Below, one piece after another: positions 62,836-64,000 of a stretch of DNA of 64,000 nt. This DNA comes from Paenibacillus sp. Root52. Lineage in GTDB: Bacteria; Bacillota; Bacilli; Paenibacillales; Paenibacillaceae. Where the stretch lies: NCBI RefSeq assembly GCF_001426865.1, contig NZ_LMFO01000001.1, forward strand, positions 434,001 to 498,000, written 5' to 3'. The notes below the pieces were generated by a model. It saw nothing but the letters and a program-made list of their open reading frames with translations. It did not search any database and was not told the DNA's origin. Within the stretch, counting starts at the first letter, position 1. The number at the start of each line of letters is the position of its first letter. The translations under genes and the position numbers were made by a program.

Positions 62836-64000
62836 ATGAAGAATTCTAAGAGAAATATGAAGATCATTCTTGCTATGATGCTATCGTTCGCCTTGCTATT
62901 ATCTGCCTGTTCAAAAGGCAATGAAGATAATGCAAGCACCACTGGAAATGAAGATCCAACAGGGCAAAAAGAAGTTGTTCTAAAAGGTTACCTGCTTGGT
63001 GAGGCGCCAAAAGGAATGCCTGAGGTACTTGAAACATTGAATAAGAAACTAAAAAAGGACATCAATGCTACGATTGAGTTGAATTATATCAGTTGGGGAG
63101 ATGTGCAATCCAAGTACCCATTGTTGCTGGCTACAGGTGAAGATTTGGATTTTATCTTCTCAGCAGATTGGAATTATTATGTTGAACAAGCGAATAAAGG
63201 AGCCTTTTATGAACTGAAGCAAGAAGACATAGCAAAATATATGCCGAAAAAATCGGCAGCAATGGATCCTGCTGCTTGGGATGAAGCCAAGATTAAGGAT
63301 AAAATCTATATGATTCCGAAGACAACCCCTGATAGTAATGTCTTCGTATCTGTACTTCGTAAAGATATTATGGCGGAAGCAGGCCTTACCGATGTGAAGA
63401 GTCTCTCTGAGATTGGTCCTTATCTGGAAGCAGTGAAGAAAAATCATCCAGATATGGTTGGCCTAAATCTGGACTCACAGGTTGACCTGCCAACACCGTA
63501 TCAACATCTGATGCGTGAGAAAGTGGGCTTTACGGGCGGCTCACTTGGCGGTGGACCTTTGTCCCAGGGAGCGGCTTTTGATTTCACAGATCCGTCGGGA
63601 AAAATTTATAGCATGGTTGAAGAGCCTTACTTAAGTGCCCAGAAATATGCGGCTACTATTATGAAGGACTGGTATGACAAAGGATACGTTAACAAAAATC
63701 CGTATGCCAATAAAATTCGCTCCAAAGATAATTTTGTTGAAGGCAAATCTGCGGTAGCGTTTGGCAACAGCATTGATATTGCAGCGACCATTGAAGCTGC
63801 TGAAGCAAAGGGAATTGAAACTTACATCATTCCGTCGTTGATGCCAAACGGTAAAGTCCCGATGGGAAATCACATTGGGGCTGGGATATCAATTGCGGCA
63901 AATTCCAAAAATCCAGAACGTGTAATGCAAGCATTTGACCTTATTATGGAAGATCCATTATATGTTTATTTAACATATTTCGGAATTGAAGGTAAGAACT
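62836..64000 (+). CDS. Extracellular sugar-binding lipoprotein, 3' end cut by window edge
   Basis: This is a solute-binding lipoprotein of which 388 codons are present and open to the window end. The signal peptide ends in LLLSACSK, with the lipidated Cys near residue 25, followed by a Gly/Asn/Asp/Thr linker. The N-terminal lobe has ATIELNYISWGDVQSKYPLLLATGED, an arrangement shared with the lipoprotein at 48804. The ATG is preceded by AAGGGGGAAG. In this operon the binder comes after the permeases, as in the fructan locus but unlike the 48804 operon. The substrate is unknown. Confidence 0.92.
   Translation, partial: MKNSKRNMKIILAMMLSFALLLSACSKGNEDNASTTGNEDPTGQKEVVLKGYLLGEAPKGMPEVLETLNKKLKKDINATIELNYISWGDVQSKYPLLLATGEDLDFIFSADWNYYVEQANKGAFYELKQEDIAKYMPKKSAAMDPAAWDEAKIKDKIYMIPKTTPDSNVFVSVLRKDIMAEAGLTDVKSLSEIGPYLEAVKKNHPDMVGLNLDSQVDLPTPYQHLMREKVGFTGGSLGGGPLSQGAAFDFTDPSGKIYSMVEEPYLSAQKYAATIMKDWYDKGYVNKNPYANKIRSKDNFVEGKSAVAFGNSIDIAATIEAAEAKGIETYIIPSLMPNGKVPMGNHIGAGISIAANSKNPERVMQAFDLIMEDPLYVYLTYFGIEGKN

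Overview
The window looks like chromosome of a Paenibacillus or a close relative. The evidence is a moderately low G+C content, strong AGGAGG-type ribosome sites with several GTG and TTG starts, an SLH-domain surface protein, and many YesM/YesN-type two-component pairs beside Lpl/Ytc-type sugar ABC importers that lack their own ATPase. No rRNA, tRNA, phage or insertion sequence was seen. All calls were made by reading the sequence; no database search was possible.

Layout. Positions 1-5.9 kb hold a GH43 xylosidase/arabinofuranosidase cut by the left edge, diverging from a PTS EIIBC permease, a GH3 beta-glucosidase and a cupin-AraC regulator. Positions 5.9-7.8 kb hold a streptothricin-type acetyltransferase and a chromate transporter. 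Positions 8-13 kb hold a minus-strand MFS transporter, CocE-like hydrolase and ROK kinase, facing an IclR regulator; three near-identical candidate operators lie between them. Positions 13-21 kb are general metabolism and stress genes: HxlR and NmrA oxidoreductase, an MFS efflux pump with a candidate attenuator, LysR and aldo/keto reductase, MurB, and a DUF418 membrane protein. Positions 21.7-25.6 kb encode a 1307-residue SLH surface protein with an apparent seven-bladed propeller. The 1 kb after it has no intact gene, but carries what looks like a type I-C CRISPR leader with a single repeat, plus a decayed gene.

Positions 26.6-31.7 kb hold a GH78 alpha-L-rhamnosidase, an MFS transporter and an AraC regulator. 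Positions 31.9-39.4 kb form a fructan/sucrose locus: LacI repressor, two ABC permeases, solute-binding lipoprotein, GH32 fructosidase and ROK fructokinase. Positions 39.7-44.9 kb carry a YdfH-YdfI-YdfJ set (sensor, regulator, RND/MmpL exporter) and a DegV protein; candidate YdfI 12-mers lie before both ydfH and ydfJ. Positions 45.2-57.1 kb hold a YesM/YesN pair, a lipoprotein and two permeases, an opposing AraC regulator, a short-chain dehydrogenase with an extra N-terminal domain, and an unclassified clan GH-A hydrolase. From 57.4 kb to the right edge is a further YesN/YesM pair with two permeases and a lipoprotein that runs off the end, bracketed by two candidate CcpA (cre) sites.

How the genes work together. 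Most of the window is carbohydrate capture. Lipoproteins and permeases import oligosaccharides using an ATPase encoded elsewhere (probably MsmX-like), cytoplasmic glycosidases cut them, and ROK kinases phosphorylate the sugars. Local AraC, LacI, IclR and two-component regulators sense substrate, with CcpA probably overlaid. The most notable findings are the solitary CRISPR leader-repeat, the YdfI sites, the IclR operator cluster, and the unassigned SDR plus GH-A locus.
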